Positions 1 through 12,700 of a stretch of 64,000 bases of DNA are shown here, piece after piece (positions within the stretch are counted from its first letter, which is position 1; each line of letters opens with the position of its first letter). The translations under genes and the position numbers were made by a program. The notes below the pieces were generated by a model, which was not told the origin of the DNA, searched no databases, and was given only the letters and a program-made list of their open reading frames with translations. The DNA is from Sphagnum compactum (Eukaryota > Bryophyta > Sphagnopsida > Sphagnales): contig OZ234495.1 of assembly GCA_965153455.1 (NCBI GenBank), positions 22,874,875-22,938,874 on the forward strand. Direction: 5' to 3'.

Positions 1-387
1 TTCCCTTTGCAGTTTGCAAAACCTGTGTGTGTTCCACAGTTAGACCTGGCTTCTATTTTTTATGTCCTTTGCAGTTTGATGACTGCATGTTGTTGGTGAA
101 ACTCATGAATTGTGTTCTTTGTGTTGCTTGGCTTGAGCATTTTTGATTTGCAAGCTGATGTGAGCATTTCTTTCTGCCTTCCTCCTGATTTCCTCCTGCT
201 GCAGCAATCGGAGAACGCAAAAGTTTTGTCCTGCTCTGCCTAGTGAACTTTGTCACACTAGCGTTGCGGGTTGCACAGCAACAGAAATTGTGGGGTGTGC
301 TTGCTGCCTGGCTGCACAGGAAACTGATACTTACGAGCTTTGTTTGCTGTGCAGTAACTGCAACCCCAGTCCATCCCCTTCTTTTAG

Positions 388-896
388 GGTTTTCTGGGCA
401 CGATTCTCCAACAAGCAACCCACCAAACGATTCTGCAGCCAATCAAATAGTGCCACAGGTAGAGGTCAAAGAGGAGGTTGCACTTCAATTACTGCATGAG
501 CAAGCTGCCAAGTGGAAGCTGTGGAGTCGCAATGCAAGCAGCTGGGCGTTCTTTGCAGTGAATGACAATGAACCAGTGCAAGTGGAGACTCCACAGGTTC
601 TGCGATGCATCCTTTGTCGTCCTGAAGCTGTCAATCTTGATGTGTTGTCTCAACGAACTAGAGCAAGGAAGGGTGTGATTACGTACAACAAAGCCAATGG
701 AACGACTGCAATGAGGAAACACATAGAGAGTGAGCATCCGAGCATTGCCAAATCATATGAGGCAGAGATTGAGAACCATAGGGCAATGCCCAGACCTCTT
801 GGAGCCAAAAAGTTACCTAGTCAAAGGAGACCAAAATCATTGCCATTGATATGTACATCTCCACAGCCAACTCCACTGTTAACTACTCCAGAGTGA
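388..896 (+). CDS. BED-type zinc finger protein fragment (partial or decayed)
   Basis: A reading frame ends at TGA 894-896. Its best start is a splice acceptor (a pyrimidine run ending in TTTTAG) at about 387; the frame stays open further upstream, but that sequence looks non-coding. The recognisable part is a BED-type zinc finger. A C-x2-C pair (codons at 606 and 615) is followed 34 residues later by H-x4-H (codons at 720 and 735), preceded by the typical N-K-x-N-G-T-T-x-M-x-x-H context. BED fingers bind DNA and occur in hAT-family transposases and in host proteins domesticated from them. The helix before the finger is acidic (VEVKEEVALQLLHEQAAKW) and the tail is basic and proline-rich. No hAT catalytic domain or dimerisation region follows in any frame. 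This could be the 3' end of a small host gene whose 5' exons lie outside the window, or a transposase remnant. The finger itself is clear; the gene model is not. Confidence 0.5.
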
Positions 897-3060
897 TTGT
901 TTTTGAACATCAGGTTATTTGGGTTTTCATAGTTCTTCCTAGATCTCCAGAGTGGTGGACCTTGCCATTGAGCTTTCACAGGAAAGAATTGTCAAAAAAT
1001 CCCCACTCACTTTGGAGTAATCTTTCTCTGGCCCCACAATTGCTGAACAAGGTGTGTGTGCCCATGCTACATACATGGGGGTCATGTCTACAAACTAGAG
1101 CTGCTCTTTTTGCACTCTTGGGTACTTTAAAGTTTCAATGTCTTCTCCAGAGATGTCCCATTTTCCCTGTTGCCTTGGGCACATGTGTGCTGATCTTGTC
1201 TCATCTATGTTGTTTCTGTCATCACCTGTGTTTTGGGCTGAATAGTCACCAGCCACACGATTAGCATGTGCTAGAGAGATAGATGCCAGGTTCAAGTTTG
1301 GTTTTTTGATTTTATGGTCTTCCATGCTTCCTTGCAACTTCTGGATGACCCCCTGTCACAAAGTTTTTTGTTCTGTCAAACTCATTTATGTCTCTGAAGC
1401 ATTTGCAGTGGTCGCACTACTCTTGCAGTCTCCAGTCTGACATGGAGAAGAAGAGTTTCTGGGTTTCATAAAGCAAATGCGATGTGTGCAATAGGTTGTT
1501 CATTTAGCCTCAGGTCCTTTTGTTGATGGTCATATGCAAGATTTGTTTACCTTCAGATTTTGTATCTCTAAGTCTGTTTCAGTGATCAGATGTTCTGTTA
1601 GTAAGTGACTCATCTCGAGATTCTATGTCTCTCTTTGGAAATTTCACACATTCTTCGAAATTTCTTCTGGTTTTCAGTAAATCATCAAGCTTCAATGTTG
1701 ATGATGTTCAAGTGGTTGTGTGATTATTCATTGCCATAGAAGAATCACAACACCATGTAACACCCATTATAGCTATCATAGGGTTTGTGGTACATATTCA
1801 ATTCCTTCATTTGGTTAGGATGTGATTTGGAGTATGTAAATGTATGTAAAATGAGCATCATGTAAATCGGCCTCCATTTTTCTATTGCAAGGTAACACTA
1901 GCCTTCTCTTCAAGGTCTAGATCAACACTAAAGTTTCACGGCATAAACCCTAAACCCAATCACAATATTGGATTGTAGCTTGTAGGACACTTTGGGGAAT
2001 GGAAAATTGGTTGGCACTTGGCACCTAAGGAGTGTAGAATTCTTTTGCCACCTTCAAGAAGCCCATACATGATCCTATTATGATAAAATCCATATATATG
2101 GTGAACAAAGTTTTGGTTGTCTTTATGTAGTGATACTATCTTCCATAGGATGAAGATAGGAGCCCACACAAGATGAACCTAAAAAAATGACTTACAAAGT
2201 GGCACCTCGAAATGCTCCCACAAAGCTTAAGAAAATGGTGCCCACAAATACCTTTCAAATGGTGATGGTTTGTGACAAAGGGAGTTCAAGTCCCATTTTG
2301 TTTCGGGGGAAGAAGCCCTTTCACATTTTGTGATTTTGAGCAATTTTTGATTCAATTTTTGAGCCCACCTTCAATTGAAAAGAAGAAGTGAATTCTTCTA
2401 CATGTCATGCAAATTTTTGAAAAAACAACAAAGTAAATGTCAACTTGTTGAATACGAAATTGAGTTTTAAGTCAAAACCTAGTTTCATTCCACAAATCCA
2501 AATCCATTAAAGCTAAAATGTGCATCAATGTAACTAAAACTCTCAAACATTTTAAACCTCTAAACCAATGCTAATAAAGAAAGAAAACTGAAGACATGTT
2601 ACAGAAATTACATACTCTCCATCTTACACACACACATCATGACCAAAATGGATGAATGAATCACACACACCCATAATAGTGAAAATATTGATTTTGACCT
2701 TATATGAAGGATTTTTCATGAAAAAAAAAATGGTCCAAATTTGTCAGATATTTTGAAAAAAAAATCAAAAACCCAAATTGCCAGATTTTTATGATAAGTT
2801 CCATTAAGGTAGCCAAGAATATAGAAAGATCTTGGTTTTTTCCTACTTTCATATCTAGCATGTAATCAATTCTGGCTAAATCATTTTTATGGATAATGGC
2901 CACTTCAGCTACATCAAATAAATAGAAATTAAAATTAAAAAAATAATTTAAAAAAATACTTTTCTCACAATACAATTGGTTAATGAAGACTTTCAAGTGA
3001 AATTACATTAATTTAGAACTCACCCATAAACTTAAAAAATACTTACACCCGTTTATGTAT
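897..3060. other. No gene seen; AT-rich spacer
   Basis: Short open stretches at 850-1340 and 1960-2170 are not supported by codon pattern, splice context or any family I recognise. The first 400 bases may be the 3' flank of the BED-finger fragment. From about 1,700 on the sequence is A/T-rich with homopolymer runs. Confidence 0.5.
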
Positions 3061-3099
3061 CATCACTCCAATTCTTTCTTGTCAAACATCCAGCACCAG

Positions 3100-3340
3100 C
3101 AGAGTACCTTGTCAGTTCGACAATGTGCATTGCAGACATTGCAAAGTGACAAATCTTCATTTCAGAGTATGGACAATGTGGTGCATTGCAGACATTGCAA
3201 AGTGACAAATCTTCATTTCAGAGTATGGACAATGTGGTGCATTGCAGACATTGCAAAGTGACAAATCTTCATTTCAGAGTACCTTGTCAGTTCAACAAGG
3301 TGCATTGCAAACATAGCAAAGTAACAATTTTCCATTCCAA
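3100..3340. repeat. 56-bp tandem repeat, three copies plus a diverged fourth
   Basis: Units start at 3125, 3181 and 3237 (spacing exactly 56), each beginning GTGCATTGCAGACATTGC. A diverged copy begins at 3300. The array is flanked on both sides by the same ACCTTGTCAGTTC segment (about 3109 and 3280), so it seems to have expanded from inside one longer unit. The near-identity of the three central copies implies recent expansion. Short open frames through it come from the repeat and are not genes. Confidence 0.9.
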
Positions 3341-4153
3341 TTCTGGCATTAACCGAATTGAGCAGAAGCAACACAACTGGTTGGGTGTCGGGTGAGTAGG
3401 TCAAAGAGAGTGAGTATGCCACATTATCTACTCAGCATCCCCAAGTGCATTTGGTTAAGTTGTAAGTGTATCGAGCCACAATAATTATTTTTTATATAAA
3501 AATCCACTTGAATCTGTAGTTTATAATAATAATTTATGGAATTTTGGCAATAAAAGGTAGGTAGGTTAGCCGAATTCTAAACCTCTCTAAACATAAATGA
3601 GGCTACATTTTGGCACGTAAAGTTTTTACCCAGCCTCAAACAATTACCTTCCTTCGGGTAAGGGTAAAAGCCATAATTTTTACTAGCCAGGTAGGATTTA
3701 AAAGAGGGTAAAATCTGAAATATACTACATGCTATTTATGTTACCTTTTTCTTTTTGGGGGGTTTTTGTACTCTTTCTGTCTCAACTAATTTTGGCAAAA
3801 ATTATCCACTTTAGGCTAGTGAAATAAAAGATTGGGAAAAGAAAAAGAAAAAGAAAACACTCACTCCTGAGTCCTGAATTCTAATAGGATGATGATGCAA
3901 ATTTATCTTTTAATCCATTATTCATTCATTCAAATCCATACATCCATCCATTTCAGACCATGTACCTCATTTGTCCCAAAAGCAATCTCATTTTTTCCAT
4001 ATGTTGGTATTTTTCACTCCAATTTCCAATTGGAAACTTCTATTGTCATCCATGTGTACCAAAAAATATGTACACCCTGATTGTATTATCATCCATGTTG
4101 TACTGATTGAATATTTTTGCATTCATCCTTGAGGAGGCTCCAAGTTGAGAGTT

Positions 4154-4160
4154 TATAAAT
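4154..4160 (+). promoter_or_regulatory. Possible TATA box for the fructokinase gene
   Basis: TATAAAT lies about 150 bp before the CpG-rich segment (4300-5080) that carries the leader and first coding exon of the fructokinase gene. Position and sequence fit a core promoter. AT-rich DNA gives such matches by chance, and the ATCC tract between it and the leader makes the assignment weak. Confidence 0.25.
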
Positions 4161-4233
4161 CATCTCTCTCACATGCCCCGGTTTTATTTTTTCTTATCAT
4201 CCGTGTATTACCGAATTGATTGATATTTTGGGG

Positions 4234-4271
4234 CATCCATCCATCCATCCATCCATCCATTCATTCATCCA
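4234..4271. repeat. ATCC/ATTC microsatellite
   Basis: About nine ATCC or ATTC tetramers in a row, just upstream of the GC-rich leader of the fructokinase gene. A similar ATTC/ATCC tract lies at about 57561. Confidence 0.9.
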
Positions 4272-4421
4272 AGGAGGGTGCAGTTGCCAGTTGATAATCT
4301 CACGGGCGGGGGCACTCTTCCTCAAGGGCAAGAAAGAGAGAGAAAATCGCACACTCGGGGGCTGCCTGACGGACGCCTGAGCGCGCGCGCGTTTTGTCGC
4401 TTTTGCGGTACTTTTTCTGCC

Positions 4422-4544
4422 ATGGCGATCGACAATGCGGCGATCGTGGCGGGAAGAAGACGACGACGAAGCAGAGGAAGAACAACAACAAGCAGCAGAC
4501 GACGACGAAGACGAAGAAGACGAAGTAAGTTAGTCGGAAGTTGA
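4422..4544 (+). CDS. Arginine-rich upstream ORF in the fructokinase leader
   Basis: An ATG at 4422 in a good context (GCCATGG) opens a 40-codon frame ending TGA at 4542-4544. The peptide begins MAIDNAAIVAG and then is almost all arginine, serine and threonine, with a run of nine arginines. It lies 370 bp before the fructokinase ATG. A strong splice donor (GAA|GTAAGT) at 4525 sits inside the frame, so the leader may be spliced and the end of the peptide may differ. It could be a translation-damping uORF or simply a by-product of a GA-rich leader. I see no family match. Confidence 0.35.
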   Translation: MAIDNAAIVAGRRRRRSRGRTTTSSRRRRRRRRRSKLVGS

Positions 4545-4791
4545 ATCTTTTCTCTGTTATAGATCGGCCTTTTGTGCGTAGTTAGCTTTGCATTTGGTTT
4601 ACCATTGGCTTTGCCGTATCCGTCGTCGTCGTTGCTGTTTCTATTGGCGTTCTTGTTGGCACCGTCTGTCCGGTGATTGCATCGGGGAACGAAGGAGGAA
4701 GAGGAGGCGGAAGGGGACGTTCTGTTGTTGTTGTTGTTGTTGTTGAGGTTTCTGTTTATTATCGCGGATCGAAGAAAGTAGAGTGAAGAAT

Positions 4792-7700
4792 ATGGCGGCG
4801 TCCTGTGGCGGTGGTGTTTTGCCTTCTTCCTCCGGTCAGTATCATCTGCAGGCCGTCGCTGTTGCGGACACTAAAGCTGTGGCGAGCTATGTTGGAGGAG
4901 CTTCGGGTAATAGCGTGTTGCCGATCTGCAGCAAGCGGGGCAGCGAGAACAACAGCAAGAAGCAGTCGCTGTTGTCGCAGACGTTCGTGCCGGCCGTTGG
5001 TCCTAAATTCTCACGGGGACTCGCCAAGGGCAACAATAATGGCGCAACTCAGGAGCACAGATCGCTTGTGTCAGGTTTGAGACGAGTTCCGCATCTCTCT
5101 CTCTCCGTGCTTTCTGGATTGACAGTGGCGCTTTTTTTCTTCGTCTGATCCGGGACGCAGATCAGGATGTAGCTCTTTGTGAAGGTTTTACTGCTGTTGC
5201 TATCTGTCGCATTTCTCCGCTTTCTACATATTTATTTTCAAATTTTGCGGTCCTTTCGGAGTACTGTGATTGAATGTGAGGATTCAGATGTGTTTGCCAT
5301 TCGGTTCACTGGTGGTCACTTCCAGTATTGCTGGTACGGTTCTATGATATCATTGTGGAAAGATCAGTTCTTGTGGGGATGGATTTGGCAAGGTGAGGGT
5401 TTTGCCCTTTTTGGTATGTCTGAGTTTGCTCTTGGCATCACGCATCACTTGTGTAGGTAATCGGCATATGACAGAGTTTGCTGCACACAGGTTTTCTTCA
5501 GGGGATGTTCTTCTGTATTGTGAAATGGCTAAGTTTTCCATACTAGAGAACTTATCAGTGTTGTGAAAAAGATCTGTGCTGTGTGAATCCGGCCACTGTT
5601 TTTTATGATCTCTGCATATAGCAGTACCAGAGATTTGCTTGCTGTGTTCTGTTCTCTTTTTTTCTTTTTGCTTGCTGGGCATGTGATCTCTGTCTTGCTG
5701 CCTTGGAAAGACACTAATTGTGTTTTCCACCACAAAGCAAGCAGTATTAGGGCTGTGACCAGATTTTGTTGGCAAGCTTCTCAGATGTTCTAGGCAAAGC
5801 TATTTTTTATTGGGAGCTTTGTACAAAATCAGGCATTTGTTTGGGAATCAGTTGCATAAATCTATGGTTTTGTGTTGACTTCTGTCTGTTTTCTCTGTTT
5901 TGTTGTGGCAACTGTGTCCAAGCAGTTAGAAGTGAGCATGCTAAAGTCGTTTGCTTTGGGGAGTTGCTGATTGATTTCGTGCCGACGGTTGGAGGATTAG
6001 CATTGGCGGATGCACCGGCATTTAAGAAGGCTCCTGGAGGTGCACCTGCCAATGTTGCTGTTGGTATTGCAAGGCTTGGGGGTAATTCTGCTTTTGTAGG
6101 CAAGGTAAGCTTTGTGCCTGAAACCTACCACAACCTCATTTCTCTGGTCTGTGCCGTGCATGGTTTGTTTGTGATTTGAAGCTCAAGCAGCTGTTTGCTA
6201 TGTATGGATCATAAGTGGTCAAGAGCATAGTCTGTGACTGTTTCACTGTGATTGTTGTCTGCAGTTTATCACACATTGCCTAAACACTTTCACACTGATT
6301 GAATGTGATGGAACTGACATTTGTGCAGGTTGGGGATGATGAATTTGGAATCATGTTGGTGAATGTGCTCAAGGATAATCATGTGGATACCAAGGGATGT
6401 GTCTTTGATGCAAATGCCAGGACTGCACTAGCATTTGTCACTCTGCGCCATGATGGGGAGAGGGAGTTTATGTTCTATCGGAACCCTAGTGCAGACATGT
6501 TGTTTGAGCCCCATGAACTTGATCTGGCCCTTCTTCAAGAGGTATTTTCTCATTATCTCTTGCACTCTTCAACAACCCATCCACATCAATGTCTATGTAT
6601 TGTTGCCTTGTTCAGGAGGGTTTCTGTGGAATCATCATGTGTATTGGGTTTGGCTACTTACTATGCGTTGAGGTTTTGTTAAGGGGCTTTGCCTCATGAA
6701 CAGCTGATCTGGTGTTCTGGCAAGAGAGTGGGCCCCTCAGGAAAGCCTTGCCTAGTCCTCTCTGGATGCTGAGGGAATCTCAGTTTGCTGACAATGGGAC
6801 TGCACACTGAATGGCAGGCTGCAATCTTACATTATGGGTCAATCAGTTTGATCACTGAGCCCTCTCGCTCAACACATATGGAAGCCATGAGGATTGCTAA
6901 AGAGGCAGGTGCAGTGTTGTCTTATGACCCCAATCTGCGGTTGCCCTTGTGGTCATCAGCAGAGGCAGCAAGAGAGGGCATCAGAAGTATTTGGAATCAG
7001 GCTGATATCATCAAGGTGCAGCGAAGATCTAGCAATTTCTCATCATCTCTGTAGCATTTCTAAGTGCCAGTGAGAGCCATGACACTGTATGGTACTTCGA
7101 TCATTGCAGAAGGTGCCCCCTGATTGGGGTGCTTGGATGGTAACAGTGCCTGTATATTTGGTTACATGCTAAGAAAGTTATATGTACACTGCTATATTTT
7201 CCAGTCAGTTGTACATAGCTGTTCAATCAGTTTGGGGTAAACAGCAAAAATAGCAATACATCATAGAGCTTGATCATTTTGACTTTGTGACAAAACTTGA
7301 TTTTGAAACCTTGTCTGGATTGTGCGTTTTGAAGGTGAGTGATGAGGAGGTGAAATTTCTCACAGGTGGAGACTCTACTGATGATGAGAACAATCTGAAA
7401 CTTTTCCACCCTGGTTGTAAGCTGATGCTGGTGACCGAAGGTGGAGAGGGATGTCGATACTACACCCCGGTATGTGAAATCCATCCTCATTGTTGCTTTC
7501 TGTGACCACTTGGTTAGGTTACACAGTGTTTGTGTGGAAGGGCTGTTCTAAAAGTCCTCCAGTAGACGATGAGGCTCTGGTGACCACAGTGCTAGCACAC
7601 GCACCTTTGCAGCTCTACATCAGCAGTGCAGAGTACATATTGTGTAAAGAAGATTTTGCACTTGGGGTGCTTAAGGATATGTTCATGGTGCAGGGCCCAA

Positions 7701-8827
7701 CCACTACCTTAATTGTCTTTATGCCTTTTGCTTAGATGCTTTCCTTGTAGGGGCAAGCTAAAATGAAATGAAGTTTACCCTAACAAGCTTGATGTAGCTT
7801 GAATGTGGATACCATTTCCCTTTCACATTACCTATGTCTGTTGAGTGCTAGCCAACATCATGCCTTTGTCTTCTTGTTGCTTCCAGAAATGCAACAGATA
7901 TTCAGGATGCAGATTTTGGTATAATTCTCTGCTCTAAGTTTTGAGCAGGGTATTTATTTATCTATCTGCACTGTTGGAACCTCATGAGGTCAGTCAAGGT
8001 TAATGGCTGCTAGTCACTACCATTAATGATGAAGGTGACTGTCTGATACCTTGTAAGTCATACTCATAATGCTATGACTGCACTCATTTTGTTTTGGTTA
8101 CCTTATATGTTTTGGTGGAGTTATCTCTACAATAAAATTTACACTTCACATTTGGGGTGCAAGCTTCCAGCTGCTCTCTTTTTCTTCTTCCATCTCTTGC
8201 ACTGTTCAAAGAGGGTGCTTGGTCTATGTGCACAAGACATGAACTTGGATTCAAAACAAGGATTGGTCTGAGTGCACACATAGGTTGACATATGTATTCT
8301 TATAACGAATGTGCAGAAATTTAGAGGGACGGTTGAGGGACTCAAAGTAGAAGTGGTGGACACCACCGGGGCTGGAGATGCATTTTGTGCTGGTATTTTG
8401 AGCCAACTTGGAAAGGACTCGTCAGTACTGGAGGCAAGTGAACTGGTCAATTTTAATTTTTGTAGATGCTTCACAAATATCTTATATTTCATGCCACACA
8501 GAAACCAACATAGTCTTCAATGCTTTGTGTTATTTCCAAGGGTCATAAGCCTGGATATGTATATGCAGAAAGGCAGATGAATGTACAGGTTGTATGAATT
8601 CAAAGACAGCAACTTCCTGCATGCTTTACTGAGAGGCAGGGTAAGCAAGAAGAGACAGACTGACAATGGTGACTGGCTTTTGGGACTTGCAGAATGAAGA
8701 CCGATTGCGGGAGGCACTGAAGTTTGCAAATGCTTGTGGTGCTATCACAGTAACTGAGAGAGGCGCAATCCCAGCCCTTCCTGACTTGGACACTGTCTTG
8801 AGTTTTATCAGTGAAGTCCCTGCTTGA
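4792..8827 (+). CDS. FRK: Fructokinase, PfkB family, probably plastid-targeted
   Basis: Phosphorylates fructose with ATP to fructose 6-phosphate, feeding starch synthesis and glycolysis. Seven exons read as 4792-5074, 5926-6104, 6329-6541, 6818-7015, 7335-7469, 8317-8433 and 8693-8827, giving 419 residues. All joins keep frame: the first intron is phase 1, the rest phase 0. Residues 1-94 are Ser/Ala/Gly/Lys-rich with few acidic residues, like a chloroplast transit peptide. The kinase core follows: [11 protein letters not shown] at about 105-115; the first PfkB signature [16 protein letters not shown] at 132-147; the substrate-lid region in exon 3; DPNLR in exon 4; and the second signature DTTGAGDAF at 351-359, with Asp357 as the expected catalytic base. 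The C-terminus [20 protein letters not shown] is typical of plant fructokinases. The ATG at 4792 is the first in frame. Intron 6 appears to use a GC donor (GAG|GCAAGT). The transit peptide points to the plastid FRK3-type branch; that placement is inference. Confidence 0.93.
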
Positions 8828-9788
8828 GAGTTCTTTCTTCAGAGTTTGTTTCAATGACTATAAAAGCATGCAGTTTGTGAACCTCTTGAGCTTTTTGTTC
8901 AATGTAAAGCAAAATTACTCAAAAGGGAAAGTCATGCTTGATCATCTATGCTCCAGTAGGGGTTTAGGGTTTAGGGTCTGAATTGGAATTTGCAGTTTCT
9001 TTTTCTGCACTTATGCCCATAAACATGTGCCAAGAAGACTTGGATTAGGGTGGGTGAATAAAGACAGCCTCACGTTGAGGCTCTGAGGGAATTGAGAACT
9101 TTTTTTGGTGTTCTAACAACGTGGGCATGTTCAAAGGTGACTAGACAATGTGAAAGACTGAAGGAAATGGGTGATGATAGTTTCTTCATTGCAATCTACT
9201 TTTGAACAGTAATGTAATCTTTCATCTGGAACTCAATTTGATGATGTCCCTTTTGTAGGGAGTTGAAGCAGAAACCTGTTGCCAGCAACACTCTCAATGG
9301 TCATCTCTCATAAGACTGTTTGGAAGAGAATGGTGTGTTTCTAATCCTATTCAATTATCATTTAAGAGTAATCCTTTACATTGTCCATAATTGCAGAAGA
9401 ATCCTGCATTACCAATAGTCAATGAATGGCACATAATGAGGTTGAATCCACACTTACTTTCATGGTGGCAATGAACTCTATTGAGAGAATACTAGTCACA
9501 ATGTTTGCACTTCTCACTCAATTCTTCGTCTCCACTCCTGGCACCCACCAAGTGTTGTCGACTCTGAGTGGCAGCAGTCTTTGTGAAACAAAAGTGAATA
9601 TGTGCAGGATCGCAGGCCAGTCAGAGAAGGGTTTGGTTGCACAATATTCTCATCAAACTTGAATATAATTCTGAGCCCACCAGGATCAGGTTCAAATGCT
9701 CTGGGAAAGTGCACAGAGAGAGAGAGGGAGAGAGAGAGAGATGTGTAGTCCTTCACATGCGTTGCACAAGACACAAAAGTGACTTACA
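8828..9788. other. Convergent 3' flanks of fructokinase and AIR9
   Basis: The two genes end tail-to-tail with 961 bp between stop codons, which must hold both 3' UTRs. It contains two and a half TTTAGGG units at about 8961-8978 and a GA-rich microsatellite at 9716-9740. I see no coding sequence. Transcripts from both strands could overlap here. Confidence 0.6.
9057..9062 (+). promoter_or_regulatory. Possible poly(A) signal of the fructokinase gene
   Basis: AATAAA occurs about 230 bp after the fructokinase stop codon, in the right orientation and within the usual 3'-UTR range for plants. Plant poly(A) signals are degenerate, so this is a plausible guess only. Confidence 0.3.
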
Positions 9789-12700
9789 TCACATCTTCAA
9801 CAGCAAATTCAATGGGGTGCTGTTAAACCGATGAGAGAAACCACGGATAACAAGCACAAGGATATCACGGAGATGACGTGACTGTACCATGAGCTCCACC
9901 TCATTCTCTTTGTCCATTACAATCTTGATCCAGTGCTGATCACTCCGCAACACCTCCACATGGAAAGGGGGAGCATAAGTACCACGTAGTTCTGTAGTTG
10001 CAAAGCTGGTTCTGGAGCCTGGTTTGATTACCTTCACTCTTTTCCTACTCACATCAACAACTCTTCTCTCCAAGATTCCAAAACCCTGTTGTTTGTTATT
10101 ATTACGATGTGTAGTTGTCTTTAACGGTAATCGGTCCCGTAATGCTTCAAACTTCACTGATGATGATCCAGCATCTAGCTTCAGCTGTACCTCCTTTGCA
10201 ACTTCTGGGTCAACTATGATGGGTTCTGCTGTTGCTGCTGTCACAGGACCTCCTTCTACCCCATCTTCCCGAACAGGTGTGTACATCGCAACAAGAGTGT
10301 AGCCAACATCATCAACATTTGCTTCATACATCCGGCCTACTTCACCAGATATGGGAATCAGATCTGGACTGCCAGCCATGGCTCGGAACCATTGAATCAA
10401 ACTCTTCCCTTCTCTCCCGCCACTGTAGATTCCCCTCACAGCATAAAGGCTAGTATGATATCCACGCCCATCTATCTCCAGATTCTCCAGCCTTGGGAAA
10501 CCTGGGACAACAGGCGATGTGATGTAGACAATTGGCTCAGCAGATCTCCCAAAGACATCCAAGACAACACATTCACAGCGGAGGCAGTAACCCACATCCT
10601 CTGTCCTCACTTTGTAAGTGCATGACTGTTGTGCCTGGAGGCGCTCATAGGTGTCCAGGGATTCTGGTTGCCATGAACGTGACCATTGATACCTGATTTC
10701 CTTTGTGTACCGCTCCAAGGACTGTTGCTGCGATCCTTTCTTGGGAATCACCTCTAAAGCTGTGAGTGTTTCACCCTCCATTGCCTTACCAGAGACCACA
10801 AGCTTTTGTATTCTTGGCAACTCTGGGTATATGGGAGTTGTGGGTTGTGATGTCACAAGATTGCCTGAAACTCCATCTGATCGGACCGGAGTGTACCCAA
10901 AGATCAAGGAGCATGTATAGTCATCATCACTTATCACATATGTCTTTGTTTGTGCGCCTGGAATTGGTGTGCACACATTTGCAGCTGTTTGGCGATACCA
11001 GCACATGTGGCTTTGACCTTCCAGCCCTCCATAATACACACCTTCTCCAACAAACATGCCTTCTGAAACCTCTCTTATAGCCACATTGCAAACTTCTGGG
11101 AAAGCAGGCAGAACAGGATCACTGTAGGCTATGATGGGGGAAGCAGCCCGCTTGCCATCATTGCGTACTGCTACCCAATGAAGCACCAGGTATGATCCCA
11201 CCTCATCCAGCCTCGGAGTGCATACCTCAGTTCTGCAGAGCAAATGTGCATCCTTGGGCAAATGACCATCCTCAGCAGGTTTGTGCTTAGTTCTATACCA
11301 GGTGAACTCACTTGCACCTTCTCTGCCACCAAAGTACCTTCTCTGAGGTGCAACTTCAACATCCTCAAAGCATTGTGGGATTACAAGTTCTTGTCCCTCT
11401 GGCTCTCCATCCACAACTTCTTCTGAGAGAACTGACCGTGACTCTCCTGCAGTTCCATCCTTGCAAATGGGTGTAAAGACCAGCTTGATCCGGCTTCCAA
11501 CATCCTCAGAATTGAGATCAAGCTGATCATCAGTGCTCAACAGTTCTTCACCACCATTTGAGTTCACACGAACCCACTCATGTGTGCAGTCACCTTTCTC
11601 ACCACCAGTGTAAGAAGCCTCAAAGCTCAGGCTTCCACCTTCCACTGGTGAGCCATGGATCTCAAGTGCCTCACATCTTGGGGGAGCTGGAAGCACAGGG
11701 CCAACAGGTGCAGAGACAGAAACAGGACCAGTGACACCATCATTCCGCACAGGTTGGCATGAAACGCAGATCATCCCTTCTAAATCATCCACAGAAACGG
11801 TATAAGACTGCTGCGTGGCTCCTTCAATCTCACATTGTTGTGTCCAGTCCTGTCGTTGGGTCAGGAACCATTGCACCTTTGAGTAGCCTTCCTCACCCCC
11901 CCAATACTCTTTCTCCATGTGCAGTTCCTGGCCCTCAATGGGCTCTCCAAGTATGCGCAAGGACAGCATAGTGGGAAAGCCTGCACATATGCGCTCCAAG
12001 GCAAACATACTCTGCCATTCTCCATGCAAACCATCTTCCCGCACAGGCTTACACCTGAATGAAAGGAACTTGTTGACAGCTTGCTTTGTTATTCTATACT
12101 GCAATTGGCCTCTAGCTTCTGGAATTGAGGTGCCCTGATCACTTTTGCTCTCATGCAGACGCCATTCATACTGACTAACTCCTTCATAACCTCCCACATA
12201 TCCGTACTGGGCAGTCAAAGTTTCACCCTCCATGCACTCTCCTGTTATATTCAGGAAGGTTAAGCCTGGAGGCAGCATCTCAACAATGCTCTCCGAGATG
12301 ATGAACGTGGGCTCACCACTTTCTCCATCTGCACGCACTGGCATGTACTTTGCAACAAGATAGTAGCCAACTGCTCTTAAAGGTATGCAGAAGGTCTTGG
12401 CAACTTTAGAGCTGCTGAGAGCTTCTAGCTGCTCATACTCTGCTGCTGCTGGTGCACCTGGCTTGGATTTCTTGAACCACTGAACACAACTTGCGCCTTC
12501 AGCAAAAATGCCACCAATTGCCACTTTGCTACCCTCTTTCATATCCCCCAGAATTCTCAGATTTTCTGTACGGGGTGCAGCAAGCAAAACCTTACTACTC
12601 ATGGCAGTCACTGGATCTCCTTGATTCCCACATGTATCAATTGGCGTGTACATGAACATGATGCGCAAACCTGCATCTTTGTCTGTCAATGAGTATTCAA

